Positions 46,732 to 56,225 are shown, numbered from the stretch's first letter. The stretch is DNA of 64,000 bases from Streptomyces sp. NBC_00568 (GCF_026341855.1 NZ_JAPENW010000001.1:5199001-5263000); one strand, 5' to 3'. Numbers and translations: made by a program. Notes: generated by a model from the letters alone, not told the origin.

Positions 46732-49700
46732 GTGTCGAAGCCGCCGTTCACGCACCTGCACGTCCACACCCAGTACTCGCTGCTGGACGGTGCCGCGCGG
46801 CTCAAGGACATGTTCGACGCGTGCAACGAGATGGGCATGTCCCACATCGCGATGAGCGACCACGGCAACCTCCACGGGGCCTATGACTTCTTCCACACGG
46901 CGAAGAAGGCGGGCGTCACGCCGATCATCGGCATCGAGGCGTACGTCGCCCCGGAGTCCCGGCGCAACAAGCGCAAGATCCAGTGGGGCCAGCCGCACCA
47001 GAAGCGCGACGACGTGTCCGGTTCGGGTGGTTATACGCACAAGACGATCTGGGCGGCGAACCGGACGGGCCTGCACAACCTCTTCAAGCTCTCCTCGGAC
47101 GCGTACGCCGAGGGCTGGCTCCAGAAGTGGCCCCGGATGGACAAGGAGACGATCTCCCAGTGGTCGGAGGGGCTCATCGCCTCCACCGGCTGCCCCTCCG
47201 GCGAGCTCCAGACCCGGCTGCGCCTCGGCCAGTTCGACGAGGCGCTGAAGGCGGCCGCCGAGTACCAGGACATCTTCGGCAAGGACCGCTACTTCCTGGA
47301 GCTGATGGACCACGGCATCGAGATCGAGCGCCGGGTCCGCGACGGACTCCTGGAGATCGGCAAGAAGCTCGGCATCCCGCCCCTGGTGACGAACGACTCG
47401 CACTACACGTACGCGCACGAGGCGACCGCCCACGACGCCCTGCTGTGCATCCAGACCGGCAAGAACCTCTCCGACCCGGACCGCTTCCGCTTCGACGGCA
47501 CCGGCTACTACCTGAAGTCGACGGACGAGATGTACGCGGTCGACTCCTCGGACGCCTGGCAGGAGGGCTGCGCGAACACCCTCCTGGTGGCCGAGCAGAT
47601 CGACACGACCGGCATGTTCGAGGCGAAGAACCTCATGCCGAAGTTCGACATCCCCGACGGCTTCACCGAGGTCACCTGGTTCAAGGAGGAAGTCCGGCTC
47701 GGCATGGAGCGCCGCTTCCCCGGCGGCGTCCCCGACGACCGCCAGAAGCAGGTCGAGTACGAGATGGACGTCATCATCCAGATGGGGTTCCCGGGATACT
47801 TCCTTGTGGTCGCCGACTTCATCATGTGGGCCAAGAACCAGGGCATCGCGGTCGGCCCCGGCCGTGGTTCCGCGGCCGGCTCGATCGTGGCGTACGCCAT
47901 GGGCATCACCGACCTCGACCCGATCCCGCACGGTCTGATCTTCGAGCGGTTCCTCAACCCCGAGCGCGTCTCCATGCCCGACGTCGACATCGACTTCGAC
48001 GAGCGCAGGCGCGTCGAGGTGATCAGGTACGTGACCGAGAAGTACGGCGCCGACAAGGTCGCCATGATCGGCACGTACGGCAAGATCAAGGCGAAGAACG
48101 CCATCAAGGACTCCGCGCGCGTGCTGGGCTACCCGTACGCGATGGGCGACCGGCTCACCAAGGCGATGCCCGCCGACGTCCTCGGCAAGGGCATCGACCT
48201 GAACGGCATCACCGACCCCTCGCACCCCCGCTACGGCGAGGCCGGCGAGATCCGCGCGATGTACGAGAACGAGCCGGACGTGAAGAAGGTCATCGACACC
48301 GCCAAGGGCGTCGAGGGCCTGGTCCGGCAGATGGGCGTCCACGCCGCCGGCGTGATCATGTCCAGCGAGCCCATCGTCGACCACGCCCCCATCTGGGTGC
48401 GGCACACCGACGGCGTGACGATCACCCAGTGGGACTACCCCCAGTGCGAGTCGCTGGGCCTGCTCAAGATGGACTTCCTGGGCCTGCGCAACCTCACGAT
48501 CATGGACGACGCCATCAAGATGGTGAAGGCCAACAAGGGCGTCGACCTGGAGATGCTCGCCCTCCCGCTGGACGACCCCAAGACCTTCGAACTGCTCTGC
48601 CGCGGCGACACCCTCGGCGTCTTCCAGTTCGACGGCGGCCCGATGCGCTCGCTGCTCCGCCAGATGCAGCCCGACAACTTCGAGGACATCTCCGCCGTCT
48701 CGGCCCTCTACCGGCCGGGCCCGATGGGCATGAACTCGCACATCAACTACGCGGAGCGCAAGAACAAGCGCCAGGAGATCACCCCGATCCACCCGGAGCT
48801 GGAGAAGCCGCTCGAAGAGGTCCTGGCCGTCACCTACGGCCTGATCGTCTACCAGGAGCAGGTCCAGAAGGCCGCCCAGATCATCGCCGGGTACTCGCTC
48901 GGCGAGGCCGACATCCTGCGCCGCGTGATGGGCAAGAAGAAGCCCGACGAGCTGGCGAAGAACTTCGTCCTCTTCCAGGAGGGCGCCCGCAAGAACAACT
49001 ACAGCGACGAGGCGATCCAGGGCCTGTGGGACGTGCTGGTCCCGTTCGCCGGCTACGCCTTCAACAAGGCCCACTCCGCCGCGTACGGACTCGTCTCGTA
49101 CTGGACCGGCTACCTGAAGGCGAACTACCCGGCCGAGTACATGGCCGCGCTGCTCACCTCGGTCAAGGACGACAAGGACAAGTCGGCCGTCTACCTGAAC
49201 GAGTGCCGGCGCATGGGCATCAAGGTGCTGCCGCCCAACGTGAACGAGTCCGAGCAGAACTTCGCCGCCCAGGGCGACGACGTGATCCTCTTCGGCCTCT
49301 CGGCCGTCCGCAACGTCGGCACGAACGTCGTGGAGTCGATCATCCGCAGCCGCAAGGCCAAGGGGAAGTACGCCTCCTTCCCCGACTACCTCGACAAGGT
49401 CGAGGCGGTCGCCTGCAACAAGCGCACCACGGAATCGCTGATCAAGGCCGGCGCGTTCGACACGATGGGGCACACCCGCAAGGGCCTTACCGCGCAGTTC
49501 GAGCCGATGATCGACAACGTGGTGGCGGTCAAGCGCAAGGAGGCCGAGGGGCAGTTCGACCTCTTCGGCGGCATGGGGGACGAGGACACCAGCGAGCCCG
49601 GCTTCGGACTCGACGTGGAGTTCACGACCGACGAGTGGGACAAGGCCTATCTGCTCGCCCAGGAGCGGGAGATGCTCGGGCTGTACGTCTCCGACCACCC

Positions 49701-50271
49701 GCTCTTCGGCCTCGAGCACGTGCTGTCCGACAAGGCGGACGCGGGTATCTCCCAGCTGACCGGAGGCGAGCACGGGGACGGCGCGGTCGTGACGATCGGC
49801 GGCATCATCTCGGGTCTGCAGCGCAAGATGACCAAGCAGGGCAACGCCTGGGCGATCGCCACCGTGGAGGACCTCGCGGGCTCCATGGAGTGCATGTTCT
49901 TCCCGGCGACGTACCAGCTGGTGTCGACCCAACTCGTCGAGGACGCGGTCGTCTTCGTCAAGGGACGCCTCGACAAGCGTGAGGACGTGCCGCGCCTGGT
50001 CGCGATGGAGCTCCAGGTCCCGGACCTGTCGAACGCGGGCACCAACGCGCCCGTGATCCTCACCATCCCGGCGCTGAAGGTCACTCCGCCCATGGTCAGC
50101 CGCCTCGGCGAGATCCTCAGCCACCACAAGGGCGAGAGCGAGGTCCGCATCAGGCTCCAGGGCCCGCGCAAGACCACCGTGCTGCGGCTCGACCGGCACC
50201 GGGTGAAGCCGGACCCGGCGCTCTTCGGCGACCTGAAGGTGCTGCTCGGCCCGTCCTGCCTGGCCGGCTGA
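46732..50271 (+). CDS. dnaE: DNA polymerase III alpha subunit DnaE
   Basis: A 1179-residue replicative polymerase. The N-terminal PHP domain begins with FTHLHVHTQYSLLDG. The polymerase active-site aspartates are in PDVDIDFDE (D417, D419) and the GPGRGSAAGS segment lies before it. The fingers, helix-hairpin-helix and OB-fold (VVTIGGIISGLQRKMTKQGN) domains follow, and the C-terminus is complete. The length is normal for actinobacterial DnaE1. The GTG at 46732 follows GGAGG. A divergent promoter region of 265 bases lies upstream, with TAGACT near 46662 as a possible -10. Confidence 0.97.
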   Translation: MSKPPFTHLHVHTQYSLLDGAARLKDMFDACNEMGMSHIAMSDHGNLHGAYDFFHTAKKAGVTPIIGIEAYVAPESRRNKRKIQWGQPHQKRDDVSGSGGYTHKTIWAANRTGLHNLFKLSSDAYAEGWLQKWPRMDKETISQWSEGLIASTGCPSGELQTRLRLGQFDEALKAAAEYQDIFGKDRYFLELMDHGIEIERRVRDGLLEIGKKLGIPPLVTNDSHYTYAHEATAHDALLCIQTGKNLSDPDRFRFDGTGYYLKSTDEMYAVDSSDAWQEGCANTLLVAEQIDTTGMFEAKNLMPKFDIPDGFTEVTWFKEEVRLGMERRFPGGVPDDRQKQVEYEMDVIIQMGFPGYFLVVADFIMWAKNQGIAVGPGRGSAAGSIVAYAMGITDLDPIPHGLIFERFLNPERVSMPDVDIDFDERRRVEVIRYVTEKYGADKVAMIGTYGKIKAKNAIKDSARVLGYPYAMGDRLTKAMPADVLGKGIDLNGITDPSHPRYGEAGEIRAMYENEPDVKKVIDTAKGVEGLVRQMGVHAAGVIMSSEPIVDHAPIWVRHTDGVTITQWDYPQCESLGLLKMDFLGLRNLTIMDDAIKMVKANKGVDLEMLALPLDDPKTFELLCRGDTLGVFQFDGGPMRSLLRQMQPDNFEDISAVSALYRPGPMGMNSHINYAERKNKRQEITPIHPELEKPLEEVLAVTYGLIVYQEQVQKAAQIIAGYSLGEADILRRVMGKKKPDELAKNFVLFQEGARKNNYSDEAIQGLWDVLVPFAGYAFNKAHSAAYGLVSYWTGYLKANYPAEYMAALLTSVKDDKDKSAVYLNECRRMGIKVLPPNVNESEQNFAAQGDDVILFGLSAVRNVGTNVVESIIRSRKAKGKYASFPDYLDKVEAVACNKRTTESLIKAGAFDTMGHTRKGLTAQFEPMIDNVVAVKRKEAEGQFDLFGGMGDEDTSEPGFGLDVEFTTDEWDKAYLLAQEREMLGLYVSDHPLFGLEHVLSDKADAGISQLTGGEHGDGAVVTIGGIISGLQRKMTKQGNAWAIATVEDLAGSMECMFFPATYQLVSTQLVEDAVVFVKGRLDKREDVPRLVAMELQVPDLSNAGTNAPVILTIPALKVTPPMVSRLGEILSHHKGESEVRIRLQGPRKTTVLRLDRHRVKPDPALFGDLKVLLGPSCLAG

Positions 50272-50279
50272 CGTGACGA

Positions 50280-50321
50280 GCACCGAGGGGCGCATCCGGT
50301 ACCGGATGCGCCCCTCGGTGC
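50280..50321 (+). terminator. Terminator after dnaE
   Basis: A perfect palindrome of 21 bp per arm (GCACCGAGGGGCGCATCC... and its complement) with no loop bases, starting 9 bases after the dnaE stop. It may also terminate the small leftward gene at 50354-50533. Confidence 0.8.
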
Positions 50322-50353
50322 GTGCCTGGGCCTCAATGGCCCGCGCGGCGGCC

Positions 50354-50533
50354 TCAGTTGTGGCCGAAGCGCTTCTGATGCTTACGGGCAACATCAGCGG
50401 GGCTGCCCTGAGCCTGCGACATCGGCGACTGCTGTGCCTCCGCCGACGACCGCTGTGCCTGCTCCTGCGCACGCTCAGCCTGCGAGGAGCGGTCGGCGTG
50501 GCCGCCCTGCTTGCGGTTCTTGTTCTTGGCCAT
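50354..50533 (-). CDS. Small conserved-type basic protein, 59 residues
   Basis: A short leftward gene with an ATG at 50533 and AGGAGG nine bases upstream. The product begins MAKNKNRKQGGHADRSS, has a Gln/Ala/Ser-rich middle with predicted helix or disorder, and ends VARKHQKRFGHN. It has no membrane segment or Cys. The strong ribosome site and codon use support a real gene. It looks like small Streptomyces proteins of unknown function; I cannot name a family with certainty. Confidence 0.75.
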   Translation of the reverse strand: MAKNKNRKQGGHADRSSQAERAQEQAQRSSAEAQQSPMSQAQGSPADVARKHQKRFGHN

Positions 50534-50757
50534 GGTGATCTGCCTCCTGAAGGGGATCTAGGGGCCAGGGCCGCGACCAGACTCACATAGGCTGAGAAGT
50601 GGCGCATTTCGTAGAATTACCGTGCGTAATAAGACCTGTCGGTAGGTGTTCTCGCGATCCGCCACGCCGAAGATCGAGTTCCGGCCGTTAACCTCCGCAC
50701 GGTCGGGCAGACTCCAAGGAAGCCCGAAGCAAACCTCCCGGAAAGAGGGTGGATCGC

Positions 50758-51975
50758 GTGGACCGCTGCATCGTCCTGGTGGATGCCGGGTATCTGCTCG
50801 GGGCTGCTGCCAGTCTCCTCGCCGGGGAGCCTTCGCGATCCCGGATCACCGTCGACCACACCGCCCTCATCCAGGGCCTGCGCGAGCGCGCCGAGTCCGA
50901 CACGGAGCGGCCCCTGCTGCGCATCTACTGGTTCGACGGCGCCCCCGACCGGGTGCCGCAGCCCGAGCACCGCAGGCTGCGCGTGATGCCCCGGGTGACG
51001 GTGCGCCTGGGGGCGCTGACCCGCAGCGACGGGCGGTGGGCGCAGAAGGGCGTGGACGCCGCCATGCACGCCGAGCTGACCGAGCTGGCGCGCAACCGCG
51101 CCTGCTCCGACGTGGTCCTCGTGACCGGCGACGGGGACCTGCTGCCGGGCATGATGGCCGCCAAGGAGCACGGCGTCGCCGTACACCTGTGGGCCGTGCA
51201 GGCCGCGGACGGCGACTACAACCAGTCCGAGGACCTGGTGGCCGAGGCCGACGAGCGGCGGGTGCTCGACCGGGCCTGGATCACCAAGGCGGTCCGTGCC
51301 AAGGACCTCGGCGGGATCTGCGCGCCGCCGCCGGTGCCGCGCCCGGAGATCGCCGCCATCCTCTCCGCGCCGCTGCCCGAGTCGGCGCTCGCGGCGGCGG
51401 CCGAGCGCTCCGCCCAGGAGGCCGAGCACCACCAGGCGGCCGAATCGCAGAACGGCACCCAGGAGCGGGCGTCCGCCCCCAAGGGTGTCCCCACACCGAA
51501 GGACCTGGCCGCGCTGCGCGGACCGGGCACCCAGGCCGCCCAGCACCCCACGAACGCGACGCTGCGCTGGTCCTCGGACAAGGGCTGGGTCGACCGGCCC
51601 GGCGGCGCCACGGAGTCCCCGGAGGCCGCCGCGCTGCCCACGCTCGCCCAGCTCACCTCCGCGGAGCAGCGGTGGGCGGACCGCGAGGAGGACATCACCA
51701 CGGTGGGCGGTGATCCCTTCGAGGTCGGGCAGGTCTTCGCACGCCGCTGGATGGGGCGCCTCACCGACCCGAGTCATCTGCAGAAGCTGTCGGCGATGTA
51801 CCCGCGGGTGCCGCACCGGGTGGACGGCGAACTGCTGCGCTACGCGGCCCGTTTCGGCCTGCTCGCGCACAAGGACGACCAGATCGACGAGCACGACCGC
51901 TATGCGATCCGGGCCGGATTCTGGCGGGAGATCGATGTGCGCACCGCGGCGGAACACGCCCCCGTCGGGGAGTGA
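50758..51975 (+). CDS. NYN domain putative RNase
   Basis: A 405-residue protein. Residues 1-190 form a NYN (PIN-like) nuclease domain: IVLVDAGYLLGAA at the start with the first catalytic Asp, YWFDGAPD, QKGVDAAMHAEL, and VVLVTGDGDLLPGMMAA with the further acidic residues. A low-complexity Ala/Pro/Glu linker (about 230-290) leads to a C-terminal domain (FARRWMGRLTDPSHLQKL) of unknown function. The GTG at 50758 has GAGGGTGG upstream; an in-frame GTG at 50749 would sit directly on it. RNA cleavage is inferred from the domain. Confidence 0.85.
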   Translation: MDRCIVLVDAGYLLGAAASLLAGEPSRSRITVDHTALIQGLRERAESDTERPLLRIYWFDGAPDRVPQPEHRRLRVMPRVTVRLGALTRSDGRWAQKGVDAAMHAELTELARNRACSDVVLVTGDGDLLPGMMAAKEHGVAVHLWAVQAADGDYNQSEDLVAEADERRVLDRAWITKAVRAKDLGGICAPPPVPRPEIAAILSAPLPESALAAAAERSAQEAEHHQAAESQNGTQERASAPKGVPTPKDLAALRGPGTQAAQHPTNATLRWSSDKGWVDRPGGATESPEAAALPTLAQLTSAEQRWADREEDITTVGGDPFEVGQVFARRWMGRLTDPSHLQKLSAMYPRVPHRVDGELLRYAARFGLLAHKDDQIDEHDRYAIRAGFWREIDVRTAAEHAPVGE

Positions 51976-52073
51976 TCCGAAGCCGTCGGCGAGGGGGCGC
52001 GGAGGCCTTCGCCGAGGGCCCGCCACGGCCCCGAGCGCATAACGGGGCATCGGACCACGTACTCTCGTCCTTC

Positions 52074-53099
52074 GTGAGTACGCGCACGGCACAGGCAGTC
52101 CGGAACGGACACAGGGGCGATGTCGTGTGCGCCGTGCGAGGTCTCACCAAGACCTATCCGGCGGTCCGCGGCCGCCGCGGCACCCCGGCGACACCCGAGG
52201 TCAGGGCCACCGACGGGGTGCGTCTGGACATCCACCGGGGCGAGATCTTCGGGCTCCTCGGGCCGAACGGTGCCGGCAAGTCCACCCTCGTACGCCAGCT
52301 GACCGGGCTGATGCGGCCCGACAGCGGCAGTGTCGAGATCCTCGGACACGACATCGTGCGTCACCCCGAGCGGGCCGCACGCATCCTCGCCTACCTGGGG
52401 CAGGAGTCCACCGCCCTCGACGAGCTGACCGTGTCCCTCGCCGCCGAGACGACCGGGCGCCTGCGCGGACTCGACCTGCGCGCGGCGCGGGCCGAGCGTG
52501 ACGCGGTCCTCGACGAACTGGGTCTGACCGCGCTCGCCTCCCGCCCCCTGAAGAAGCTGTCGGGCGGTCAGCGCAGGCTCGCCTGCCTCGCCGCCGCGCT
52601 CGTCGGGCGGCGCCCGCTGCTGGTCCTCGACGAGCCCACCACCGGCATGGACCCGGTCGCCCGGCGCGCGGTCTGGGCCGCCGTCGACCGGCGCCGGGTG
52701 GAACAGGGCGCCACGGTCCTGCTGGTCACCCACAACGTCATCGAGGCCGAGACCGTCCTCGACCGGGTCGCGGTCATGGACGAGGGGCGGGTCATCGCCT
52801 GCGACACCCCGGCCGGGCTCAAGGAACGGGTCGCGGGCGAGGTCCGGGTCGAACTCGTCTGGCGTACCAGCGCCCCGCTCCATGTCCCCGAGGTCGCCGC
52901 GCTGCGCGACCGCGCCGTGGAGTCGGGCCGCCGCTGGACGCTGCGGCTCGCGCCCGAGGAGGCCCGCGCGGCCGTGGCCACGGTCACCGGTGGAGCCGCC
53001 TTCGCCGCGCTCGACGACTTCACGCTGGCCACGCCCAGCCTGGAGGACGTCTACCTGGCGCTGGGCGGCCACGCGACACAGGGACTGGTGAAGGCGTGA
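52074..53099 (+). CDS. ABC transporter ATP-binding protein
   Basis: A 341-residue ATPase subunit. Walker A GPNGAGKST (about residues 67-75), signature LSGGQRRLACLAAAL, Walker B LLVLDEPTTGMDP and the switch His in LLVTHNV are all canonical. The C-terminal 80 residues are the extension seen in DrrA-type exporters. The GTG start gives VSTRTAQAV. The permease gene follows after 88 bases. The substrate is unknown; a drug or lipid exporter is plausible. Confidence 0.93.
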   Translation: MSTRTAQAVRNGHRGDVVCAVRGLTKTYPAVRGRRGTPATPEVRATDGVRLDIHRGEIFGLLGPNGAGKSTLVRQLTGLMRPDSGSVEILGHDIVRHPERAARILAYLGQESTALDELTVSLAAETTGRLRGLDLRAARAERDAVLDELGLTALASRPLKKLSGGQRRLACLAAALVGRRPLLVLDEPTTGMDPVARRAVWAAVDRRRVEQGATVLLVTHNVIEAETVLDRVAVMDEGRVIACDTPAGLKERVAGEVRVELVWRTSAPLHVPEVAALRDRAVESGRRWTLRLAPEEARAAVATVTGGAAFAALDDFTLATPSLEDVYLALGGHATQGLVKA

Positions 53100-53187
53100 G
53101 TGTCCGGGGCGTGGAATCCGTACGGGAGAGGGGCGTCGTACGTGTGCGGAACAGGACGGCTGCCGGAGCGAAGGGGAGCAGTTCGAC

Positions 53188-54009
53188 GTGAGTGTCGTAC
53201 CCGCTGAAGTGCTGCCGGGCAGCGTGCTGCCCGTGGCCGAGGACGCCGACGGCGCCGCGGAGCTGGGGCCGCGTGCGCGGCTGTGGCCTTCGCTGGCCGC
53301 CGTGTACCGGGCGCAGCTCTCACGGGCCCGTGTCGCGCGGATCCCGCTGCTGTTCGTGGCCACCTTCCAGTCCATCGGCATCATGATCATGATGCGTGGG
53401 GTGGTGGACGGCGGCGACGAGGCGCGCGCCGTGGTGGCCGGGTCGACCGTCCTGGTCGTGGCCTTCGTCGCGCTCAACCTGCTCGCGCAGTACTTCGGGC
53501 AGCTGCGGGCGAGCGGCGGGCTCGACCACTACGCGACGCTGCCGGTGCCGCCGGCGGCCGTGGTGCTCGGCGCCGCGGCCGCGTACGCGTCCTTCACCGT
53601 GCCCGGCACCGTCGTCACCGCCGTCTTCGGGTGTCTGCTCTTCGGGCTGCCGCTGGCCCATCTGTGGGTGCTCGCCGCGGTCGTCCCGCTCGCGGGCGCC
53701 GCGCTCGCCGGGCTCGGGGCCGCCTTCGGGCTGCTCGCGCCGCGGCCCGAGCTCGCCACGCTGCTCGGCCAGCTGGGCATGTCCGCGGCCCTGCTGCTGG
53801 GCGTTCTCCCGGCGGACCGGATGCCGACCGTGGTGCAGTACGCCCGGGACCTGCTGCCCTCGACGTACGGTGTCGAAGCCTTCGCACGCACCTTCGGGGC
53901 GCACCCCGACTGGGCCGTCGTCCTCGGCGATCTGGCCGTCTGCGCCGGAGTCGGGGTGGCCTCGCTGGCCCTCGCCGCCTGGGCCTATCGCCGGGCAGCC
54001 GTCCGGTGA
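53188..54009 (+). CDS. ABC-2 type transporter permease
   Basis: A 273-residue membrane protein with about six helices: at 47-70, 75-95, 125-148, 152-175, 180-198 and 240-262. This is the ABC-2 permease layout, and it pairs with the ATPase just upstream. The N-terminus of about 45 residues is hydrophilic. The GTG start is preceded by AAGGGGAG. The region of 88 bases before it shows no obvious terminator, so both are probably one transcript. Confidence 0.88.
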   Translation: MSVVPAEVLPGSVLPVAEDADGAAELGPRARLWPSLAAVYRAQLSRARVARIPLLFVATFQSIGIMIMMRGVVDGGDEARAVVAGSTVLVVAFVALNLLAQYFGQLRASGGLDHYATLPVPPAAVVLGAAAAYASFTVPGTVVTAVFGCLLFGLPLAHLWVLAAVVPLAGAALAGLGAAFGLLAPRPELATLLGQLGMSAALLLGVLPADRMPTVVQYARDLLPSTYGVEAFARTFGAHPDWAVVLGDLAVCAGVGVASLALAAWAYRRAAVR

Positions 54010-54043
54010 CGCGGCCGACGGCGGGGCCTGGCACGATGTCAGG

Positions 54044-54745
54044 GTGACCGCTCCGCTGACTCCACCTCCGCCGCCGCATGAACAGTCCCCCGAGGGCCGG
54101 CAGCAACCGCATCCTGCCTGGCAGGCTCCGCCCGCTTCCGGCCCCGCGGGCTACCCCGTGTATCCGGCCGCGTACGAGGTCTCCTACGGACAGGACGGAC
54201 CCGGGATGAAGACCGAACTGCGGGAGGCCGCCGTGATCACGGTCGCGGTCGCGCTCGCGGGGGCGCTGCTCGGGGTGCTCTGGTGGTGGCTGGCCCCGCA
54301 CGTGCCGCTGATCGCGGACGACACCGCGGTGTACCTCAAGGACACCGAGGGGGAGCAGGCCATCGGCGTCGATGGAACGTTCACCCTGCTCGCGCTGGGC
54401 TTCGGAGCACTGAGCGCCCTCGTCGTGTTCCTCGTCCGGCGGCGCGGCGGTGTGCCCCTGGTGATCGGGCTCGCCGTCGGTGGCCTGCTCGGATCGCTCC
54501 TCGCCTGGCGGATCGGGATCTGGCTCGGGCCCACACAGAACGTGGTCGCGCACGCCAAGGCCGTCGGCAAGGGCGTCACGTTCTCCGCGCCGCTGAAGCT
54601 CGGGGCCAAGGGCGCGCTGCTCGCGTGGTCCCTGAGCGCCCTGGTGGTCCACCTCGGCCTCATGGCCCTGTTCGGCCCCCGGGACCCCGACCCGTACCAG
54701 CAGAGCCCCTACCCGGCCACGCCGCCGGGGCCTCCCACCGCGTAG
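54044..54745 (+). CDS. Pro-rich membrane protein of unknown function
   Basis: A 233-residue protein beginning with a Pro/Gln-rich cytoplasmic segment (TAPLTPPPPPHEQ). Helices are visible at about 67-88 (ITVAVALAGALLGVLWWW), 118-138, 145-165 and 195-215. The first extracytoplasmic loop has YLKDTEGEQAIGVDG. It resembles the DUF2567 family of actinobacteria. It lies 34 bases after the permease and may be part of the same transcript. The GTG start has only a weak ribosome site. Confidence 0.78.
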   Translation: MTAPLTPPPPPHEQSPEGRQQPHPAWQAPPASGPAGYPVYPAAYEVSYGQDGPGMKTELREAAVITVAVALAGALLGVLWWWLAPHVPLIADDTAVYLKDTEGEQAIGVDGTFTLLALGFGALSALVVFLVRRRGGVPLVIGLAVGGLLGSLLAWRIGIWLGPTQNVVAHAKAVGKGVTFSAPLKLGAKGALLAWSLSALVVHLGLMALFGPRDPDPYQQSPYPATPPGPPTA

Positions 54746-54795
54746 GCCCGGTCCGGTCGAAGGACCGGCGGGCGGACCGGGTGGACCGGGCAGGA

Positions 54796-54830
54796 CCGGC
54801 CGGGCGCCGGAAGAGGTGCCGCCCGGCCGG
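54796..54830. terminator. Convergent terminator hairpin
   Basis: A 10-bp perfect stem (CCGGCCGGGC with GCCCGGCCGG) around 15 bases, between the stop at 54745 and the bL37 stop at 54851. It may serve both strands. Confidence 0.5.
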
Positions 54831-54850
54831 CCCCGGGTGCGGAGCGTGGG

Positions 54851-54925
54851 TCACGCCGGACGGCGGCCGTGGTTCGAGCGGCCCTTCCTGATGCGCCACT
54901 TGCGTTTTCGCGTCTTCTTCGACAT
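54851..54925 (-). CDS. Ribosomal protein bL37 (24 residues)
   Basis: A 24-codon gene from ATG at 54925 to TGA at 54851-54853, with GAGGG upstream. The product starts MSKKTRKRKWR, has 12 Arg/Lys residues and ends SNHGRRPA. The size, the charge and the final (A/S)NHG(K/R)RP motif match bL37 found in mycobacterial 50S subunits. It is easily missed by annotation. It stands between the convergent ABC-transporter genes and ybaK and may be transcribed alone. Confidence 0.78.
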   Translation of the reverse strand: MSKKTRKRKWRIRKGRSNHGRRPA

Positions 54926-54966
54926 GTCCCTCGTGCTTAACCGAGGACGGGACATCCGTCGAGGGG

Positions 54967-55467
54967 TCACGCACGCCCGACGGGCGCGGACACCGCTTCC
55001 GTGAGCGTCGCCAGATCCGCGGGGGAGAGCTCGACCTCCAGACCGCGGCGGCCCGCCGAGACGCAGATCGTGGTGTGGCCGGCCGCCGAGGAGTCCAGCA
55101 CGGTGCGGAGCTTCCTGCGCTGGCCGAGCGGCGAGATGCCGCCGCGGACGTACCCCGTCGTGCGCTCGGCCGCCGCCGGGTCGGCCATCGCCGCCCGCTT
55201 GCCGCCCACCGCCGTGGCGAGCGCCTTGAGGTCCAGGGAACCCGCCACCGGCACGACCGCGACCACGAGCGCGCCGTCCACGTCCGCCACCAGGGTCTTG
55301 AAGACCCGGTCCGGCGAGACGCCCATCGCCTCGGCCGCCTCCTCGCCGTAGGACGGGTGCGAGGGGTCGTGCTCGTAGGCGTGGACGGTGTACGCGACGC
55401 CCGCCTCCGTCAGCGCCACCGTCGCCGGGGTGCCGCCGGACTGCTGCTTCTTGGACTTCTTGGCCAT
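54967..55467 (-). CDS. ybaK: Cys-tRNA(Pro) deacylase YbaK
   Basis: A 166-residue YbaK/EbsC-family deacylase that hydrolyses mischarged Cys-tRNA(Pro). It has a Lys/Gln-rich start (MAKKSKKQQ), YTVHAYEHDPSHPSYGEEAAEAMG, VFKTLVADVDG (the conserved Lys in FKTL), and YVRGGISPLGQRRKL, which carries the substrate-binding Gly-Ser/Gly-Gly loop. An ATG start is used. It lies 17 bases upstream of... the end of the LON-domain gene in the same direction, that is, it follows it on the leftward strand. Confidence 0.93.
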   Translation of the reverse strand: MAKKSKKQQSGGTPATVALTEAGVAYTVHAYEHDPSHPSYGEEAAEAMGVSPDRVFKTLVADVDGALVVAVVPVAGSLDLKALATAVGGKRAAMADPAAAERTTGYVRGGISPLGQRRKLRTVLDSSAAGHTTICVSAGRRGLEVELSPADLATLTEAVSAPVGRA

Positions 55468-55484
55468 CGACCTTCTCGCATGCG

Positions 55485-56225
55485 TCAGTTCAGGCTCGTC
55501 GGGCCGCGCGTCAGGTCCGACGCCGGCAACGACGGCAGATTACGGATGATCGCGGTCTCCGCGCGCAGCAGTTTCAGCTCCTCGCGCAGCCGGGACGCCG
55601 TGTCGGAGGCCTGCAGCAGCCGCTGCCTGGCCGGGACGTCCAGCATCACGGCGGCGGCGACGAGATAGGAGACCACCGCCGGTTCGTCCGGCAGGTCCGC
55701 GCCGGTCGACAGCGAGCGCTCCCGCGCTCCGGCCAGCCGCTTCTGGTACTGGCGGAAGGCGCGCAGGACGCCCTCGGCGAGCGCGCCGGCCTCGTCGCCC
55801 GGGTCCTCGGGCAGTTCCTCCAGTTCGGCCGTCAGGAACGCGCCGGAGGCGTCCACGGACAGCAGACGGACCCGTGTCGTGCCCGTCGCCAGCACCTCGA
55901 AGCTGCCGTCGGCGCGCTCGCGGACGGTCGCCGCGTCAGCGATGCAGCCCACCTCGTGGAAGGCCTTGAGCGGATCGTCACCGAAGCCGGCGGCGGGCCC
56001 GCGCTCGGGCACGGCGGTCTGGTCCGGCATGCCGGGCGCGGTGGGCGACACCTCGTGGCCGTCGCGGATGGCGACGACGGCGAAGCGGCGCGGTTCGTCC
56101 TCGGGGGTCTTGAGCAGATCGCGCATCATCGCGCGATAGCGCTCCTCGAACACGTTCAGAGGAAGCACGAGCCCGGGGAACAACACCGAGTTCAGGGGGA
56201 AGAGCGGGAGCCGGACGGTGGTCAC
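55485..56225 (-). CDS. LON substrate-binding domain protein
   Basis: A 246-residue protein made only of a LON N-terminal (substrate-binding) domain, with no ATPase or protease. The start VTTVRLPLFPLNSVLFPGL and NVFEERYRAMMRD are the domain signature, and VGCIADAATVRERADGSFEVLATGTTRVRL continues it. The C-terminal half is helical. The GTG at 56225 is 11 bases after the previous gene's stop, so the two genes are linked. The role is unknown. Confidence 0.9.
   Translation of the reverse strand: MTTVRLPLFPLNSVLFPGLVLPLNVFEERYRAMMRDLLKTPEDEPRRFAVVAIRDGHEVSPTAPGMPDQTAVPERGPAAGFGDDPLKAFHEVGCIADAATVRERADGSFEVLATGTTRVRLLSVDASGAFLTAELEELPEDPGDEAGALAEGVLRAFRQYQKRLAGARERSLSTGADLPDEPAVVSYLVAAAVMLDVPARQRLLQASDTASRLREELKLLRAETAIIRNLPSLPASDLTRGPTSLN

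Noticed and set aside
46648..50607. A 1319-codon leftward open frame antisense to dnaE
   Set aside because: It is the complement of dnaE, caused by third-position GC bias. It is Leu/Val/Arg/Asp-rich with no domain, and DnaE is clearly the real gene.
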